DNA from: Channa striata
Lineage: Eukaryota > Chordata > Actinopteri > Anabantiformes > Channidae
Length of the DNA stretch: 64,000 bases
Direction: 5' to 3'
NCBI GenBank assembly: GCA_033026295.1
Contig: CM065175.1
Location: forward strand, 19,788,837-19,852,836
Positions 59,901 through 64,000 of the stretch are shown here, piece by piece (the stretch's first letter is position 1; the number at the start of each line of letters is the position of its first letter). The notes under the pieces are model-generated. The model was given only the letters and a program-made list of their open reading frames with translations, was not told the origin of the DNA and did no database searches. Both the position numbers and the translations under genes were made by a program.

Positions 59901-62074
59901 GAGGCAACAGACAAAATAATTAGGGAAATGAAGATGGGGTTTAAATATTCAACATTTAATCTAATTTTGACTGATTCCAGAGACAGTTTTCTGGTGAGTC
60001 AATCACCTGTCAGGACAAAAGAAATCTTCTGTCCAGCATGTCCTACCTATTACCCTGATGCCTTGTGCCTGCTTTCATCTCTGGGCATCAGGCCTGACAC
60101 AGAGGACACCATCTATCATTGTCTGCAAAGTGACTGACCGCCCTGTCTAGATGACTATCATCTAAGCTAACCAGAGGCTGGTGATAACATCTGGAATGTG
60201 CGAAACCTGAGAAAGACAAAACAACACACGTCCCAACCTGCGCAGACCTGCAGCTCTTGGAGATGAAAGATTAGACAGTGTGAGTAAGGGGAGGATGTGT
60301 GTGTGTGTGCGTGTGTGTGTGGGGGTGTTGGTGGGTTTGCCGGGAGAATCTGTAAAGTTAAAAACACACAGACAAAAACAGTAAGACAAAGACAAACAGG
60401 AGCCAGTGAGTAACAAGTGAAGGCTGAAAGGAATGAGAGACTCTGATTATGAAATATGTCTCAGACACATTCTACTTCCTCCGCAAGGTTTTGAAACAGT
60501 GGACTCAAAAACAAACTAACGTGCGAGTCGGCTCACTCAAAGCGAATGTCCTGCTTCACAGGAAAAACTGAATCACAGAACAAAAATATCGCCAGCTCTA
60601 CTTTAACGTTCTTGAATACGGTACCTACCCAAGGTCATACAGCGAGGCGTCACGCTGTGGGCCCCCCAGGAGATCTCACACCAGATGGGCCCGTGACCCT
60701 ATGGGTTATGCGTCCTATTGCACCCGCACACAATGATTCATCAATCATTTATTCTAATTTAAATAAAACAAATTTACACTTCTGTAAGGTTTGTGTTGCC
60801 CACTGACACTTCATCAATATATCAGCCTCTCCTCTATAGGTTACTGACACCTTCCTCTTTCACTTGCCATTGAAAATCAAGGACACGCCTGGTTAATAAG
60901 GCAAGAGTGTGGCAAGAAGATCATAAGACTTGTTATATATCATGAAGGCCAGGTCAGAAAAGGGTGAAGCTGATTGGATTAAATGAGACTTTATTGATTT
61001 TGACAGTGAGTAATTTTACAGATTTCCCAATGTGCTGATTTGCTTCTCATCTTAGCCTTACACCATAAAACAGGTTTTAAGCAAACAAATGTTGTAATGA
61101 TGCTACCATGGGCTCTGAATACTTGTGATCAGCATTCTTCTTCATGTTTGACTGATTTCTTTTGTGCTACCACTTGAACACAACTTTATCGAACACATTT
61201 CTTTCCCTTACAGCTCTTTGATAAAAGCAGCATCTTTGTGCCTAACACAAACACGCACCTCAGGTTCAATCACGATGCCATATCACGGAAAACAACAGAC
61301 TGATGAAGTCTGGATGACTCCAGCACACGAGATGGACCCTGACAAGAAGAGATGAGAGGCCTGACTGACACTGATAGGAACAGAGGGAGGAAAGAGACAA
61401 AGCTCACTGTGGCAAAACTGGCATGAGGACGCAATGCTAATCGCCAGCATAGCGAGATCAAAGGGAAAACGAAGCACAAGAAAGGAGTGTGTCAAGGTGT
61501 CCTTGTATCTCTTTAATCATGGCTGCTGCATAGCTCAGAGGCAGCGAGTGTGGAGAGTGATTTGTTCCCCTCATAATTAATAGAGTGTATCCTGCAGAAA
61601 TAGTGCCTTCCCCAAAAGTAGTGAACCAGTAACTCGGTGGCGTCACTGATTTACCTTAATAATCCTGCACAGTGCTGAAGACAAGCATTTTTATATGTTC
61701 TTATATGTCCACGTGTGCTTTTTCATGTTACACTTTTTTTCATTTTTGTGGTGTCATAGAATTAGGGCTCCAAATGTTCCGCTTTAGCCTGAAAGAGCCT
61801 TTGGTTTCTGTCCAAGTAGATCAATCTTGTTGAAGGTATTTACAGTAGCAGATGGTGCAGGTAGGCGTTGTGAGTGCTGGTTGTTTATAATAATGGCGGA
61901 AATTAAAAGTCATATGGAGGGAAATTATGCAGGCTGAACGTGTGTGTGTGAGGAGGAGGCTTCTGGAAGTTCACAGGTTACTGAAGCTTAACTATCAGCA
62001 CCTCTGCCACCCTGGCACCACCTCCTCCATCCTCAAGCATCTGCTATATTGTAGAAATGTTACAGCACATGATG

Positions 62075-62110
62075 AGGGAGGGAGGGAGGGAGGGAGGGAG
62101 GGAGGGAGGG
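62075..62110. repeat. (GGGA)n tetranucleotide repeat
   Basis: About nine GAGG/GGGA units in perfect array. Confidence 0.95.
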
Positions 62111-64000
62111 CGTGTGGGGGAGAGAGCAGAGATGGGTGGTTAGAGGAATTGTGAGGAAAAAAGGTGGGTTTCGATGGAGGGTACTGAGCCGGAGACGACT
62201 GTAAGCAGGACAAAAATGGGAAACATAAAAGGGCCTGAATGCACTTTTATGTTTCATTTAGTCATTCAGTCACATTTAGTCAAGTGAGATAAAAAGGGAA
62301 AAACCTTTAAAAAATAACTTTTGTATATATCATGTCTATAAAAATAAAAAAGTGACAAAATAAAACCCTCCCTGTGTGGCCTGACATTTGTGATCTTGTA
62401 ACTATGTATTCATAACTATCAGCCTCATGCATGACAAGATTGGGGAGAGCGAAACAAGATCGAGATAAAAGCCTTCATGACGCTATTGAACTTGTTTCAA
62501 TTAAATGAACTTAAAAGCGGTGGCGCTGCGTTGCTGGACCTCCCATCAGCATCATTCATTCATTATTCATAACACTGTGTCCAGAATCATAGGCCTGTTC
62601 ATTACAGATGTTTTTAACCACAGGGCAGATATGATTTAGAGCATTTACTCATTTACACTGTCGAATTTCTTTCGTTGTTAGGATGTGAGTCATCAATGTG
62701 ACTTTTTCTCGGAGAACGTCCTCTCCCTAAAGCAGAGTGTAAAATTACACACCCTCTGCAGCGGGGTTGGGGTCCCCTAGGCGAATTCTGACATTTATCA
62801 TGGGTTGGAGGAGGTTTGAGAGGGGGTTTGCACGGAGTCGGCGTGTTCGTACAGGTATGTGGCTTTAAGGGGTAGAGTGAGGGAAGAAGGCAATGAACAG
62901 GAGGGAACGAGGAGCTGCGAGATGGCTGTCAAATCCTGGAAGAGGTGAGGAGCGTGAGCTAAGGAATGTGGAGGCGACGTAATCAAAGTTGATGGGCAGG
63001 AGACATGGAAGCTGTCAATCATCTGCAGAATTCTCCATGAATCCAGCTCTCCATCTCCAAGCAGAAATGTAGCTCAGGGGCAGAAAGGCCAACCCCCAAC
63101 CCTCTCAGTAGAGAGCAGGGAAGCACAGGCTGAGTTTATATGAAGGCAGAGAGACATCGGAGAACCAAGCCATACAAGTCCAAGTCCATCGAATAAGTGG
63201 GATTGTAAAGAATAACTGAGAGATGTCAAAAAATGTAAAGAATTGGCTTGAATTATCTATGAATCCTACTGTATCATTACAAATTTAGCTGTATCATTTT
63301 TGTGTGGGATCATGGGCCATGTATGAGATACACACCCCTAACACCACCTGAGCGTTTTGTCCAAATCAAATTCCTGACCACATATTTGAGCTGTATCACA
63401 AGAATATGGAATTTAACTTTAACTAAGCCCCAGAGTTGCACCGTTTCCTGCTAGTTTTCTGTTAAGCACAGATGTAGGAAGTGAAAACTTAAAGCTTGAG
63501 CAATAACAAAACTTGTTGGACTTGGTGATGACTGAACATTCCCCTACCAGCAACTAAGAAAAGAATATGTCCAGGAGGCATAAAAAAAAACACACACACA
63601 GTTATTGGCATTACCTAACACGATTTCTGGAAAACAAACGCCTCTGCCCACCCACATGCATAAAAGCCTTATGTGAAAACAACCAATAACAATTTCTGTA
63701 TTTATCTGATAATTCGTTTCATTTTGGATTGTACTACACTGACGCCAGCTGCTGCAAACAAACACAAGCACTGCAGTGTGTCACTGTTACTGGCTAATAT
63801 GGCGTATGGGCAGACCTGTGGACCGAGCCTGGCTCGAGCTGATATGGAGGCTTGTTTCCACGCTCCACAGCCAAGCAGCCAATCATTTGGATATTCTCTC
63901 ATGTTTGTTCTGGAGGCTTTGGCTGCCCTCTGTGAGTCAACTGACTGATAATCCACTGCAGAGGCTCTGACCACATAGCAGAGTGGGAACAGACAGAAAA

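Larger units (their letters stand above)
45078..64000. other. Gene-free region 5' of the visible bcam exons
   Basis: I see no exon chain or known protein on either strand. The missing bcam signal-peptide exon must lie here or beyond the window; none of the minus-strand ORFs combines a signal peptide with a phase-1 donor. The region contains many dinucleotide repeats, a hairpin (45240-45279) and a TATA/AP-1/GC-box cluster (54569-54597). Several stretches resemble conserved non-coding elements (about 50870-51060, 55960-56060, 59810-59950, 62530-62680). Confidence 0.4.

Noticed and set aside
1..64000. CRISPR arrays, prophage, integrons or bacterial operons
   Set aside because: The window is vertebrate nuclear DNA. 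The regular repeats are simple microsatellites without spacers, and no such genes were seen.

Overview
The window is nuclear DNA from a ray-finned (teleost) fish. Evidence: intron-split vertebrate genes with GT/AG junctions, a fish-type 14-kDa apolipoprotein, interspersed repeats typical of teleosts, and very abundant (CA)n/(GT)n microsatellites. No prokaryotic, viral or plasmid gene was recognised.

Left part (about 3.2-14.1 kb): a compact cluster of four small exchangeable-apolipoprotein genes, all on the + strand, in the order apoc1 - apoc4 - apo-14/apoA-II-like - apoc2. Each has a signal-peptide exon followed by amphipathic-helix exons. apoc1 and apoc2 also have a recognisable TATA box and non-coding first exon. 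Apart from the inserted 14-kDa gene, the order matches the mammalian APOC1-APOC4-APOC2 segment next to APOE. Together these genes would encode secreted plasma-lipoprotein components: apoC-II activates lipoprotein lipase, apoC-I modulates lipid enzymes and receptor uptake, and the 14-kDa protein is an HDL structural component. A tRNA-Ile(AAU) gene follows at 14.93-15.01 kb.

Middle (about 15-31 kb): no recognised gene. Two adjacent exon-like ORFs with good splice signals at 16.0-16.9 kb stay unassigned. The rest is microsatellites, a teleost 'TTGTGAGGAC' repeat and scattered single-copy stretches that look like conserved non-coding DNA.

Right-centre (34.1-45.1 kb): 14 consecutive minus-strand exons encode five Ig domains, a transmembrane helix and a short tail. 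This is bcam (Lutheran / basal cell adhesion molecule), which also neighbours the APOE-APOC cluster in mammals (established synteny). All exon phases join without error from 45077 to the stop at 34101 (591 residues). Only the signal-peptide exon was not found.

Right end (45.1-64 kb): no coding sequence that I can support. It is probably bcam intron 1 and/or upstream DNA, with long dinucleotide tracts, one 16-bp perfect hairpin, one TATA/AP-1/GC-box cluster and several conserved-element-like stretches. I found no convincing new biological system. The best leads are the unassigned exon pair at 16 kb, the apo-14 gene embedded in the apoC cluster, the 24-nt bcam exon and the hairpin.
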